The notes under the pieces: model-generated | Database searches by the model: none | What the model was told of the DNA's origin: nothing | What the model saw: the letters and a program-made list of their open reading frames with translations, nothing else | Program-made: the position numbers and the translations under genes | Part shown: one piece after another, positions 43,189-51,709 of the stretch | Layout of the letters: each line of letters opens with the position of its first letter | How positions within the stretch are numbered: the first letter of the stretch is position 1 | Assembly (NCBI RefSeq): GCF_049445855.1 | Contig: NZ_JBMSDV010000001.1 | Coordinates: 1,054,001 to 1,118,000 of the forward strand | Direction: 5' to 3' | Length of the DNA: 64,000 nucleotides | From: JAGOCV01 sp049445855 | Lineage (GTDB): Bacteria; Pseudomonadota; Gammaproteobacteria; Burkholderiales; Burkholderiaceae_C

Positions 43189-44271
43189 ATGAAGCCCTTT
43201 CTCCGCAGCCAGCTCGAACGCTATGCACAGCGCCTGTCCGAGCTCGACTTCCTGCTCTCGCGCGAGGACATCATGGCCGACATGAAGCAGTTCATGGCGC
43301 TGTCGCGCGAGCACGCCGAGGTGACGCAGATCGCGGGGCGTTATGTGCGCTACCAGCAGCGCGAGGCCGATCTCGCCGCCGCGCAGGAGATGCTGGCAGA
43401 CGCAGACATGGCCGAGATGGCGCGTGAGGAGATTGACGCCGCGCGAGCCGACATCGGCACGCTCGAAGCCGAGTTGCAGCGGCTGCTTCTGCCGCGTGAT
43501 CCGGACGATGCGCGCAATGCCTTCCTCGAAATACGCGCCGGCACCGGCGGCGACGAGTCGGCCTTGTTCGCCGGCGACCTGCTGCGCATGTACACGCGCT
43601 TCGCCGAAAGCCAGGGCTGGAAAGCCGAACTGCTCAGCGAGTCGCCCAGCGAACTCGGCGGCTTCAAGGAAGTCGTGCTGCGCGTGGAGGGCGACAGCGT
43701 CTACGGCCAGTTGCGTTTCGAATCGGGCGGTCACCGCGTGCAGCGTGTGCCCGCCACCGAAACACAGGGCCGCATCCACACCAGCGCCTGCACCGTGGCC
43801 GTGCTGCCCGAACCCGACGAGGCGCAGGCCGTCCAGATCAACCCTGCCGACCTGCGCATCGACACCTTCCGCGCATCGGGCGCAGGCGGCCAGCACATCA
43901 ACAAGACCGACTCGGCCGTGCGCATCACGCACATCCCGACAGGCATCGTCGCCGAGTGCCAGGACGACCGCTCGCAACACCGCAACAAGGCCAAGGCGCT
44001 GCAGGTGCTGTCCGCCCGCATCCAGGAAAAGGAGCGCAGCGAACAGGCCGCCAAGGACGCCGCGATGCGCAAGGGACTCATCGGCTCGGGCGACCGCAGC
44101 GACCGCATCCGCACCTACAACTTCCCCCAGGGCCGGCTCACCGACCACCGCATCAACCTCACGCTGTACAAGCTCGGTTTCATCATGGAGGGCGACCTGC
44201 GCGAAGTGGTGCAGGCGCTGCAGCATGCGCGCGAAGCGGAGCAACTGGCGGAACTCGAGGTGACGGCGTGA
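43189..44271 (+). CDS. prfA: Peptide chain release factor 1
   Basis: RF1, 360 residues, which recognises UAA and UAG and triggers peptide release. The GGQ motif is near residue 233 (GAGGQHINKTDSAVRITH), and the anticodon-like P-A-T tripeptide lies in RVPATETQGRIHTS. QDDRSQHRNKAKALQVL is also a family mark. Its TGA overlaps the GTG start of prmC, whose product methylates the GGQ glutamine, so the modifier is coupled to its target. Confidence 0.97.
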   Translation: MKPFLRSQLERYAQRLSELDFLLSREDIMADMKQFMALSREHAEVTQIAGRYVRYQQREADLAAAQEMLADADMAEMAREEIDAARADIGTLEAELQRLLLPRDPDDARNAFLEIRAGTGGDESALFAGDLLRMYTRFAESQGWKAELLSESPSELGGFKEVVLRVEGDSVYGQLRFESGGHRVQRVPATETQGRIHTSACTVAVLPEPDEAQAVQINPADLRIDTFRASGAGGQHINKTDSAVRITHIPTGIVAECQDDRSQHRNKAKALQVLSARIQEKERSEQAAKDAAMRKGLIGSGDRSDRIRTYNFPQGRLTDHRINLTLYKLGFIMEGDLREVVQALQHAREAEQLAELEVTA

Positions 44272-45110
44272 ACGATGCGGTTTCGACGGTCCAGCAGGCA
44301 CTGCAGGCCGCGCGCGCGCTGGGTCTGGACCGGCTGGAGGCACAGCACCTGTTGCTTCATGCACTCGGCAAGTCGCCCGCCGAACGGGCCTGGCTGCTTG
44401 CGCATGATGTAGACGCGCTGCCAGCGGATGCACACGACCGCTTCACGACGCTCTACACCCGCCGGGCTTCAGGCGAGCCGCTGGCGTACATCACGGGTCG
44501 GCAGGCGTTCTATGGCCTGGATCTGCACGTCGACCCACGCGTGCTGATCCCGCGCCCCGACACCGAGACACTGGTGGACTGGGCGCTGGCGCTGATGACC
44601 GGCATGGCCGCGCCTCGCGTGCTGGATCTCGGAACCGGCAGTGGCGCCATCGCGCTGGCCATTCGCCACCAACGGCCGGATGCCACCGTCACCGCCGTCG
44701 ATGCCAGTCACGACGCGCTTGCCGTGGCCCGTGCCAACGCGACGCAACTCGGCCTGACCATCGACTTCCGCCACGGCCACTGGCTGGACGGCGTCGAGGG
44801 CAATTTCGACCTGATCGTCTCCAACCCGCCGTACATCGCCAACGGCGATGTCCACCTGCCGGGTCTGGCGCACGAGCCCCGGTCGGCACTCACGAGCGGC
44901 ACCGATGGACTGGATGACCTGCGCGAAATCGTCTCGGCCGCGCCCTCGCATCTGTCCCCCGGCGGCTGGCTGCTGCTCGAACATGGCTGGGACCAGGCTG
45001 CGGCCGTACGTCCACTTCTGGCCGGCCACGGCTTCACCGAAGTGACGAGCCGCAAGGACCTTGCGGGCATTGAGCGCTGTTCGGGCGGAAAACGTCCGGT
45101 GCTGGGATAA
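44268..45110 (+). CDS. prmC: Release factor glutamine methyltransferase
   Basis: PrmC, 280 residues, which N5-methylates the GGQ glutamine of RF1 and RF2. The SAM motif VLDLGTGSGAIALAI and the NPPY motif (VSNPPYIANGDVHL) that holds the substrate glutamine are both clear. The amino-terminal helical domain includes ARALGLDRLEAQHLLLHALG and EPLAYITGRQAFYGLDL. The start GTG at 44268 gives a GTGA overlap with prfA. Confidence 0.96.
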   Translation: MNDAVSTVQQALQAARALGLDRLEAQHLLLHALGKSPAERAWLLAHDVDALPADAHDRFTTLYTRRASGEPLAYITGRQAFYGLDLHVDPRVLIPRPDTETLVDWALALMTGMAAPRVLDLGTGSGAIALAIRHQRPDATVTAVDASHDALAVARANATQLGLTIDFRHGHWLDGVEGNFDLIVSNPPYIANGDVHLPGLAHEPRSALTSGTDGLDDLREIVSAAPSHLSPGGWLLLEHGWDQAAAVRPLLAGHGFTEVTSRKDLAGIERCSGGKRPVLG

Positions 45111-45153
45111 TCGGGCTGTTTCCGTTTTCCGCAGATTCGGCCAGGAGCACCCC

Positions 45154-45483
45154 ATGAGCGACACCCAGCAACGTATCGACGACCTCGTCAAAGGCAGCGA
45201 CATCGTCCTTTTCATGAAGGGCAATGCGAGCTTCCCCATGTGTGGCTTCTCGGGCCGCGCCATCCAGATCCTCAAAGCGGTCGGCGTGGACACGAAGACG
45301 CTCAAGACCGTGAACGTGCTGGACGACGCCGAAGTCCGCCAGGGCATCAAGGAATACTCCAACTGGCCGACGATTCCGCAGCTCTACGTGAAGGGCGAAT
45401 TCGTCGGCGGCTCGGACATCATGATGGAGATGTACGAGAGTGGCGAATTGCAGCAACTGCTGGGCGAATCCGCCAGCCACTGA
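45154..45483 (+). CDS. grxD: Monothiol glutaredoxin (Grx4 type)
   Basis: Monothiol glutaredoxin of 109 residues with the CGFS active site (C30), which binds a 2Fe-2S cluster with glutathione and serves iron-sulfur trafficking. Family parts include VLFMKGNASFPMCGFS, YSNWPTIPQLYVKGEFVGG and DIMMEMYESGELQQLL. An AGGAG lies six bases before the ATG; the longer frame to 45061 overlaps prmC and is not used. A terminator follows 56 bases after the stop. Confidence 0.96.
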   Translation: MSDTQQRIDDLVKGSDIVLFMKGNASFPMCGFSGRAIQILKAVGVDTKTLKTVNVLDDAEVRQGIKEYSNWPTIPQLYVKGEFVGGSDIMMEMYESGELQQLLGESASH

Positions 45484-45539
45484 ACAAGACCTGCGTGCAC
45501 GGCGGGCCTTGAACCAGGCCCCGTGAACCCCACTTGAGG

Positions 45540-45581
45540 AACCCGGAGCCGGTGACAACCGTTCCGGGTTTTGTGCTTTTT
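45540..45581 (+). terminator. Intrinsic terminator after grxD
   Basis: Eight-base-pair outer stem (AACCCGGA / TCCGGGTT, 45540-45547 and 45563-45570) with a short inner GGT/ACC pairing, followed by a T-rich tail (TTGTGCTTTTT). It ends the hemA-prfA-prmC-grxD direction of transcription. Confidence 0.75.
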
Positions 45582-45599
45582 GACTCTGAAAAGACTGAT

Positions 45600-45737
45600 A
45601 TGCGTACCTACGACAAGCTGATCGCGACGATTCAGGCCCGCCAAGGCACGGCGGGCCTGCGCACGTGCATTGGCGTTGCCCGGTACGCCGGCTCCCCGCG
45701 AGCCGCCTTGCGTACCCGCGCCCAGGCCATCGGCTAG
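45600..45737 (+). CDS. Possible 45-residue small protein
   Basis: ATG to TAG frame of 45 codons lying between the grxD terminator and the EF-G gene. It starts MRTYDKLIATIQARQGTAGL and ends with an Arg/Ala-rich stretch. About five sixths of third positions are G or C, as in real genes here, and it does not overlap any other gene. There is no clear ribosome-binding site and no family I recognise, so it may be non-coding. Confidence 0.3.
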   Translation: MRTYDKLIATIQARQGTAGLRTCIGVARYAGSPRAALRTRAQAIG

Positions 45738-45821
45738 CCCGCGGCGGATCCGCCCGGAGCCAGCCGCTTCGGGACCATGAGCCCACCCGTCAACGGGCTC
45801 CTGACAAGACAAGGATCCGCC

Positions 45822-47819
45822 ATGACCACCCCTCGCCAACTCCGCAACATCGGCATCATTGCCCACGTGGACGCGGGCAAGACCACGACCACCGAACGCA
45901 TCCTGTTCTATACAGGGCAAACGCACCGTGTCGGCGAAGTGCACGATGGCAACACCACGATGGACTTCGACCCGCAGGAGCGCCAGCGCGGCATCACCAT
46001 CAACAGCGCAGCCACGACCGTGTTCTGGCGCGGGGCGCAGCTCAACGTCATCGACACGCCCGGCCACATCGACTTCAACATCGAGGTGCGGCGTTCGCTG
46101 CGCGTGCTCGACGGTGCCGTCGTCGTGTTCGACGGCGTGGCCGGCGTGGAGCCGCAGACCGAGACCAACTGGCGGCTGGCCGACCAGTACCGCGTGCCGC
46201 GCATTGCCTTCATCAACAAGCTCGACCGCACGGGCGCGGACTTCCTGCGCGTGGTCGGCATGATGCAGGAGCGTCTGGGCACCCGGCCACTGGCGATGCA
46301 ATTGCCGTGGGGCAGCGAAGCCGGCTTCCGTGGCGTGGTCGACCTGCTGCGCATGCGTGCGCTGTCGTGGACCGGCGATGCCGGAGCACCCGCGACCGAG
46401 CACGACATTCCGCCCGAATTGCAGGCGCAAGCCCAGCTGTGGCGCGACCGGCTGGTGGAAGCCGCCGTGGAGCAGGACGACGACGCGCTGCGCGCGTGGC
46501 TGGAAGGCACCGTGCCCGACGCCGCTCAACTGGCTGCGTGCATCCGCAAGGGCACGCTGGCCGGTGCGCTGGTGCCCGTGTTCGCGGGCTCCGCGTTCCG
46601 CAACCGTGGCGTGGAGCCGTTGCTCGACGCCGTGGTGGACTACCTGCCCGCTCCCGGTGAAGTGGCTGGCACGGACCAGCCCGCATCGGACGCGGGTGGC
46701 CCGCTGGCCGCGCTCGCCTTCAAGGTGGTGACGGACGACCACGGCGCGCTGACCTTCCTGCGTGTGTACCGCGGGCGTCTGCGCGCGGGCGACACCGTGC
46801 TCAACGCGACGACGGGCGAGCGCGAGCGCGTTTCGCGCCTGTACGAAATGCATGCGGACAAGCGCGAGGAGCGCGATCTGCTGCAGGCCGGCGACATCGC
46901 CGCCGTCGTGGGCCTGAAAAACACGCTGACCGGCCACACGCTGAGCGACGTTGCGCACCCGCTGGTGCTGGAGGAAATCTCAGCGCCCGAGCCGGTGATC
47001 GACATGGCGGTGGAGCCGAAGACGCAGAACGACCAGCAGATGCTCTCGAAAGCGCTGCAGGCCCTCGTGCGCGAGGACCCGAGCCTGCGCGTGCGGCAAG
47101 ACGCCGAGTCCGGGCAGACCATCCTGTCCGGCATGGGTGAACTGCAGCTCGAAGTGACGCTGGAGAAGCTGCGCACGCGACATCGTGTGGAGGTGTCGGT
47201 GGGCGCGCCACAGGTGGCCATGCGCGAGACGATCACGCGCACGGCAGAGGTGCGCCACACGCACAAGAAGCAGAGCGGCGGCCCCGGCCAGTTCGCCGAG
47301 GTGCAGTTGCGTCTGGAGCCGCTGGCGCGTGGCGAAGGCCTGCGTTTCGAGAGTCGCATCACCGGCGGCGCGATTCCCCGCGAGTTCATTCCTGCGGTGG
47401 AAGCGGGCGTACGCCGCGCGGCGCAGACGGGTGTGCTGGCGGGTCATGCAACCGTGGACTTTGCCGTCACGCTGCTGGACGGTGCCTTTCACGAGAAGGA
47501 CTCGTCGGCGCTGGCGTTCGAGCTGGCAGGCGCGGCGGCTTTCCGTGAGGCCGCGATCGCCGCCGGGCCCGTGGTGCTGGAGCCGGTGATGGCAGTGGAG
47601 GTGATCACGCCCGCCGACTACCTGGGCGACGTGATCGGCGACCTGAACCGCCGCCGGGGCCTGGTGCGGGGGCAGGACGCCCTCGACTCGGCATCGGTGG
47701 TGACGGCCCACGTGCCGCTGGCGGCGATGTTCGGCTACATCGGGCAATTGCGTGCGCTGTCGTCCGGACGCGCGCAGTATGCGATGCAGTTCGACCACTA
47801 CGCCACTGCACCAGCGTAA
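45822..47819 (+). CDS. Elongation factor G paralogue
   Basis: EF-G-type translational GTPase of 665 residues, shorter than canonical FusA (about 700). The G1 motif AHVDAGKT is at 14-21, the switch RGITINSAATT near 56, DTPGH at 78-82 and NKLD at 132-135. Domains II to V follow (LQLEVTLEKL, then KKQSGGPGQFAEV and VMAVEVITPADYLGDVIGDL). The switch region reads NTTMDFDPQERQRG, where canonical EF-G has a Trp-Met-Glu-Gln-Glu run. It stands alone, away from rps/tuf genes, so I take it as a second copy (EF-G2-like) of unproven role. AAGGA lies nine bases before the ATG. Confidence 0.9.
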   Translation: MTTPRQLRNIGIIAHVDAGKTTTTERILFYTGQTHRVGEVHDGNTTMDFDPQERQRGITINSAATTVFWRGAQLNVIDTPGHIDFNIEVRRSLRVLDGAVVVFDGVAGVEPQTETNWRLADQYRVPRIAFINKLDRTGADFLRVVGMMQERLGTRPLAMQLPWGSEAGFRGVVDLLRMRALSWTGDAGAPATEHDIPPELQAQAQLWRDRLVEAAVEQDDDALRAWLEGTVPDAAQLAACIRKGTLAGALVPVFAGSAFRNRGVEPLLDAVVDYLPAPGEVAGTDQPASDAGGPLAALAFKVVTDDHGALTFLRVYRGRLRAGDTVLNATTGERERVSRLYEMHADKREERDLLQAGDIAAVVGLKNTLTGHTLSDVAHPLVLEEISAPEPVIDMAVEPKTQNDQQMLSKALQALVREDPSLRVRQDAESGQTILSGMGELQLEVTLEKLRTRHRVEVSVGAPQVAMRETITRTAEVRHTHKKQSGGPGQFAEVQLRLEPLARGEGLRFESRITGGAIPREFIPAVEAGVRRAAQTGVLAGHATVDFAVTLLDGAFHEKDSSALAFELAGAAAFREAAIAAGPVVLEPVMAVEVITPADYLGDVIGDLNRRRGLVRGQDALDSASVVTAHVPLAAMFGYIGQLRALSSGRAQYAMQFDHYATAPA

Positions 47820-47839
47820 GCCATCGAGGTCGTTCTGGA

Positions 47840-47871
47840 GGGGTGGATCACGGGATCCACCCCTTTTTTTT
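47840..47871 (+). terminator. Intrinsic terminator after the EF-G paralogue
   Basis: Perfect ten-base-pair stem (GGGGTGGATC / GATCCACCCC) with a four-base loop, followed by eight T. It lies 20 bases after the stop and should end transcription efficiently before the next gene. Confidence 0.92.
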
Positions 47872-47904
47872 GTAACACCCATGGGTACACTGGACGCCTT
47901 GCCC

Positions 47905-49233
47905 ATGAACCTGACACAAAGCATCATCGTCATTGCCCTGCTGATCGCCGCCAGCGCATTTTTCTCGGTCGCCGAGATTTCGCTGGCAGCTTCACGCCGC
48001 CTGCGCCTGCGGCAGATGGCCGACGAGGGTGATGCGCGCGCAGAGAAGGTGATGCGCATCCAGGAGCAGCCCGGGCACTACTTCACCATCGTGCAGATCG
48101 GGCTGAACGCCATCGCCATCCTGGGCGGCATCGTGGGTGAAGGCGCGCTCAGTCCGTATTTCAATGCCCTGTTCGACGCCTGGCTCACGCCGCCGCGCGC
48201 AGCCACGGCCAGCTTCCTTGCATCCTTCCTCGTTGTTACCTCGCTCTTCATCCTGTTCGCCGACCTGTTTCCCAAGCGCCTCGGGATGACCGAACCCGAA
48301 CGACTGGTGGTACGCGTGGTCGGCCCGATGCAGGCGCTGATGACGGTGCTCAAGCCGGTCGTCTGGATGTACAGCCAGGCTGCCGACCTGATCTTCCGCG
48401 TGTCCGGCCTGCCGTCGCAACGCGACGACCGCATCACCTCCGACGACATCCTCGCGCTCACCGAAGCCGGGGCGCAAGCCGGCGTGCTGGCAAGGCGCGA
48501 GCAGCAGGTCATTGCCAATGTGTTCGAGCTCGACACGCGCACCGTCGGCAGCGCGATGACGCAGCGCGAGCGCATCGCCTACTTCCTGCGCGACGACCCG
48601 GATGCCGTGATCCGCGCGCGCATTGCGGCAGAACCGTTCTCGACGTATCCGGTGTGCGACGGCGACATCGACCACGTGGTGGGCTACGTCGATGCCAAGG
48701 ACCTGTTCCAGCGCGCCCTGAACAACCAGCCGATCACGCTCACCGGCGAGAACCTCGTGCGCAAGGTACTCGTCGTGCCCGACCGCCTGACGCTGGCCGA
48801 GGTGCTCGGCGAATTCCGCCAGGCCCACGAAGACTTCGCCGTCATCGTCAACGAATACAGCCTGGTGGTGGGCGTGGTCACGCTGAACGACGTGATGAGC
48901 ACGGTCATGGGTGATCTCGTGATGACGCCGCCCGACGAAGAACTCATCGTGCGGCGCGACGACAACTCCTGGCTGATCGACGGCGTCACGCCGGTGCAGG
49001 ACGTGCAGCGCGCACTGGGCCTGGACGACCTGCCACATGCCGAGGAGTACGAGACGCTGGCCGGCTTCCTGATGGTGATGCTGCGCCGCGTGCCCAAGCG
49101 CACCGACTGTGTGTCGTGGGGCGGCTTCCGCTTCGAGGTGCTGGACGTGGACAGCTACCGCATCGACCAGGTGATGGTGTCGCGCGGGACTGCGACCCCG
49201 ATGCCGCCATCCACGCCTATGGCGAATCCTTGA
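47905..49233 (+). CDS. CNNM/CorC-type membrane protein with CBS domains
   Basis: Protein of 442 residues of the HlyC/CorC (UPF0053, CNNM) family. The amino-terminal DUF21 membrane domain (about 1-190) begins IIVIALLIAASAFFSVAEIS. A CBS pair (about 210-330) includes VFELDTRTVGSAMTQRERI and VGYVDAKDLFQRAL. The CorC_HlyC domain at the end includes DNSWLIDGVTPVQDVQRALG. Relatives are linked to magnesium or cobalt efflux. The ATG at 47905 is preferred; an in-frame ATG at 47881 is possible. Its end overlaps the convergent transglycosylase gene by 17 bases. Confidence 0.9.
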   Translation: MNLTQSIIVIALLIAASAFFSVAEISLAASRRLRLRQMADEGDARAEKVMRIQEQPGHYFTIVQIGLNAIAILGGIVGEGALSPYFNALFDAWLTPPRAATASFLASFLVVTSLFILFADLFPKRLGMTEPERLVVRVVGPMQALMTVLKPVVWMYSQAADLIFRVSGLPSQRDDRITSDDILALTEAGAQAGVLARREQQVIANVFELDTRTVGSAMTQRERIAYFLRDDPDAVIRARIAAEPFSTYPVCDGDIDHVVGYVDAKDLFQRALNNQPITLTGENLVRKVLVVPDRLTLAEVLGEFRQAHEDFAVIVNEYSLVVGVVTLNDVMSTVMGDLVMTPPDEELIVRRDDNSWLIDGVTPVQDVQRALGLDDLPHAEEYETLAGFLMVMLRRVPKRTDCVSWGGFRFEVLDVDSYRIDQVMVSRGTATPMPPSTPMANP

Positions 49234-49864
49234 ATTCCCAGTTCTTGCGTGCGCCCAGTACCGCGTTGGGATAAGGCGCACGACCGCGGCTGCCGTTGTA
49301 GCGACCCAGCGTCATGAACAGGTCACCGCGCTCGCGGTCGAGGTAGTGGCGCAGGATCACGCAGCCGAAGCGCAGATTGGTCTGCATGTGGAACAGGCTC
49401 GACGGATCGCCATTGCCGATGACGCGCGTCCAGAACGGCATCACCTGCATGTAGCCGCGCGCACCCGCCACCGAGACTGCGAACTTGCGGAAGGCGCTTT
49501 CCACCTGGATGAGCCCCAGGACCAGCGAGACCTCGAGCCCGGCGCGGCGGCTTTCGTACCAGACGGTCTGCAGGAATTCGCGGCGCACGTCCCATTCGGG
49601 CTTGCGGCGCTTGAGGCGTTCACTCATCGCGCCGAGCCAGCGCAGATAGGACAGCCGCTGCTCGATGTCGGTGAACTCGGGCACCGGCGGCGCGCTGTTG
49701 GCAATGGCGGAACTCAAGGCGCTGCGCACCGAATCGGCCAGGGGCTCTTCCAGTTGCGCGCCGGCGAAGGCTGGCATCGAAACGAAGCCAGCGCCACCGG
49801 CGACAGCAGCACCGGCCAGCGCCAGAACTTCGCGCCGTGCAAGTGCACCGCTGCGCTGGTTCAT
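49217..49864 (-). CDS. Lytic murein transglycosylase (SLT family)
   Basis: Peptidoglycan lytic transglycosylase of 215 residues. The amino end (ALARREVLALAGAAVAGG) has a twin-Arg then hydrophobic stretch that could be a Tat or Sec signal. The catalytic Glu lies in GLIQVESAFRKFAVS, and GARGYMQVMPFW and FGCVILRHYLDRERGDLF continue the SLT pattern. The end includes ALGRYNGSRGR-like TLGRYNGSRGRAPYPNAVL. The ATG at 49864 overlaps the proS stop as ATGA, so it is cotranscribed with proS. Confidence 0.92.
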   Translation of the reverse strand: MNQRSGALARREVLALAGAAVAGGAGFVSMPAFAGAQLEEPLADSVRSALSSAIANSAPPVPEFTDIEQRLSYLRWLGAMSERLKRRKPEWDVRREFLQTVWYESRRAGLEVSLVLGLIQVESAFRKFAVSVAGARGYMQVMPFWTRVIGNGDPSSLFHMQTNLRFGCVILRHYLDRERGDLFMTLGRYNGSRGRAPYPNAVLGARKNWEFKDSP

Positions 49865-51606
49865 ACGCCCAGCTTCTCCTTGAGGAACGAGGACACGTCT
49901 GCAGCCGCCACCTTGGTGGCCGCCGTGTCGCGGCGATGCTGGTATTCGAGCTGGCCCTCCTTGATGCCGCGATCGGAGATCACGACCCGATGCGGCACAC
50001 CGATGAGTTCCCAGTCGGCGAACATCGCGCCGGGGCGCTCGCCGCGGTCGTCCAGCAACACGTCCACGCCGGCGGCCAGCAATTCGCCATAGAGCTTTTC
50101 GGCAGCCGACTTCACATCGGCGCTGCGATCCATGCCGATGGGGCACAGCACCACGGTGAATGGCGCGATCGCGTCCGGCCAGATGATGCCGCGCTCGTCG
50201 TGGTTCTGTTCGATGGCCGCCGCAGGCAGGCGCGTGACGCCGATGCCGTAGCAGCCCATTTCCATGAACTGCGGCTTGCCGTTCTCGTCGAGGAAGGTCG
50301 CGTCCATCGCCTTCGAGTACTTCGTGCCGAGGTAGAACACATGGCCCACTTCGATGCCGCGTTCGATGGCGAGTTCACCCTTGCCGTCCGGGGAAGGATC
50401 GCCGGCCACCACATTGCGCAGGTCGGCCACGAGTTCGGGCTCGGGCAGATCGCGGCCCCAGTTCACGCCCGTGATGTGGTGGTCGGGTTGATTCGCGCCG
50501 CAGATCCAGTCGGCCATGACAGCCACTTCGCGGTCGGCGACAACGCGCACCGGCTGCTTCATGTTCAGGGGGCCGAGGTAGCCGGGCTTGCAGCCGAAGT
50601 GCGCATCGATCTCGGCAATGGTCGCGAAGCGGAAGCCCACGTCGAGCCCGGGCACCTTGTTGACCTTCACTTCGTTCATGTCGTGGTCCCCGCGCAGCAG
50701 CAGCAGCCAGACTTGCGATTTCTTCACTTCGCCCTTGTCGTCCAGTTCGTCCGTGGCGAGCACGAGCGACTTCACCGTGGTGCTGAGCGGAACACCCAGC
50801 AGTTCGGCCACGTCCGCGCAGGTGCTCTTGCCGGGCGTCGGCGTGAGCGTGAGCGGCTTCGCCGCTGCAGGACGCGGACCGACGGGCGCGAGCGCTTCGG
50901 CCTTTTCCATGTTGGCGGCGTAATCGCTGCCGGGGCAATACACGATGGCGTCTTCACCGGTTGCGGCGATCACCTGGAACTCCTCGCTCAGGTCACCGCC
51001 GATCGCGCCACTGTCCGCCGCCACGGCGCGATAACGCAGGCCGAAACGGTCGAAGATGGCGCGGTAGGCCTGCGCCATCACCTGGTAGCTCGCCTTCGCC
51101 CCGGCCATGTCGCGGTCGAAGCTGTAGGCGTCCTTCATGATGAATTCGCGACCGCGCATCAGGCCGAAGCGCGGCCGGCGCTCGTCGCGGAACTTGGTCT
51201 GGATCTGGTAGAAGTTGCGCGGCAGTTGCTTGTAGCTGCGCAGCTCCTGGCGCGCGATGTCGGTGACCACCTCTTCGCTGGTGGGCTGCACGACAAAGTC
51301 GCGGTCATGGCGATCCTTGATGCGCAGGAGCTCGGGGCCCATCTTCTCGAAGCGGCCGGTTTCCTGCCAGAACTCGGCCGGCTGCACGACGGGCATGGTG
51401 AGTTCGACAGCACCGGCCCGATTCATCTCTTCGCGCACGATGGCTTCCACCTTGCGGATGACGCGCAAGCCCATCGGCATGTAGTTGTAGATGCCGGCAC
51501 CGAGCTTGCGGATCAGGCCCGCGCGCATCATGAGCTTGTGGCTGGCCACTTCGGCATCGGCCGGGGCTTCCTTGAGGGTCGAAACGAAAAACTGGGAGGC
51601 TTTCAT
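49861..51606 (-). CDS. proS: Prolyl-tRNA synthetase
   Basis: Class II synthetase of 581 residues of the bacterial type, with an editing (INS) domain inserted between motifs 2 and 3 (about residues 225-410). The start MKASQFFVSTLKEAPADAEV, motif 2 region QTKFRDERRPRFGLMRGREF and the EMGCYGIGVTRL stretch are diagnostic. The anticodon-binding domain (about 475-581) includes LLDDRGERPGAMFADWELIG. It is divergent from rppH, 103 bases away. Confidence 0.97.
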   Translation of the reverse strand: MKASQFFVSTLKEAPADAEVASHKLMMRAGLIRKLGAGIYNYMPMGLRVIRKVEAIVREEMNRAGAVELTMPVVQPAEFWQETGRFEKMGPELLRIKDRHDRDFVVQPTSEEVVTDIARQELRSYKQLPRNFYQIQTKFRDERRPRFGLMRGREFIMKDAYSFDRDMAGAKASYQVMAQAYRAIFDRFGLRYRAVAADSGAIGGDLSEEFQVIAATGEDAIVYCPGSDYAANMEKAEALAPVGPRPAAAKPLTLTPTPGKSTCADVAELLGVPLSTTVKSLVLATDELDDKGEVKKSQVWLLLLRGDHDMNEVKVNKVPGLDVGFRFATIAEIDAHFGCKPGYLGPLNMKQPVRVVADREVAVMADWICGANQPDHHITGVNWGRDLPEPELVADLRNVVAGDPSPDGKGELAIERGIEVGHVFYLGTKYSKAMDATFLDENGKPQFMEMGCYGIGVTRLPAAAIEQNHDERGIIWPDAIAPFTVVLCPIGMDRSADVKSAAEKLYGELLAAGVDVLLDDRGERPGAMFADWELIGVPHRVVISDRGIKEGQLEYQHRRDTAATKVAAADVSSFLKEKLGV

Positions 51607-51674
51607 GGGGACTCGGGTGCTGGCTCGATGCAGAAGCGACGCTGGCTGGCCCTTGCTGCACGGGGGCCGCCGTG

Positions 51675-51680
51675 CATAAT
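51675..51680 (+). promoter_or_regulatory. Candidate -10 (CATAAT) for rppH
   Basis: CATAAT, one mismatch from consensus, lies 29 bases before the rppH ATG in the divergent gap with proS. No convincing -35 is seen. Confidence 0.3.
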
Positions 51681-51709
51681 GGACTCAGTTCAAAAATTGG
51701 GGTTTGATT

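Larger units (their letters stand above)
45484..45821 (+). other. 338-base gap between grxD and the EF-G paralogue
   Basis: This is the longest stretch without a firm gene. It contains the terminator at 45540, a possible 45-codon frame at 45600, a perfect 12-base palindrome (GGCGGATCCGCC, 45743-45754), and the start region of the EF-G gene. No RNA gene or consensus promoter stands out. Confidence 0.6.

Noticed and set aside
41449..44433. Minus-strand open frame (994 codons) opposite hemA and prfA
   Set aside because: It runs antisense through two well-identified genes and crosses the gap between them, with no motif. Codon bias of the real genes explains the open frame.
45743..45754. Perfect palindrome GGCGGATCCGCC before the EF-G paralogue
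   Set aside because: Too short and isolated; such GC palindromes are expected by chance in this composition.
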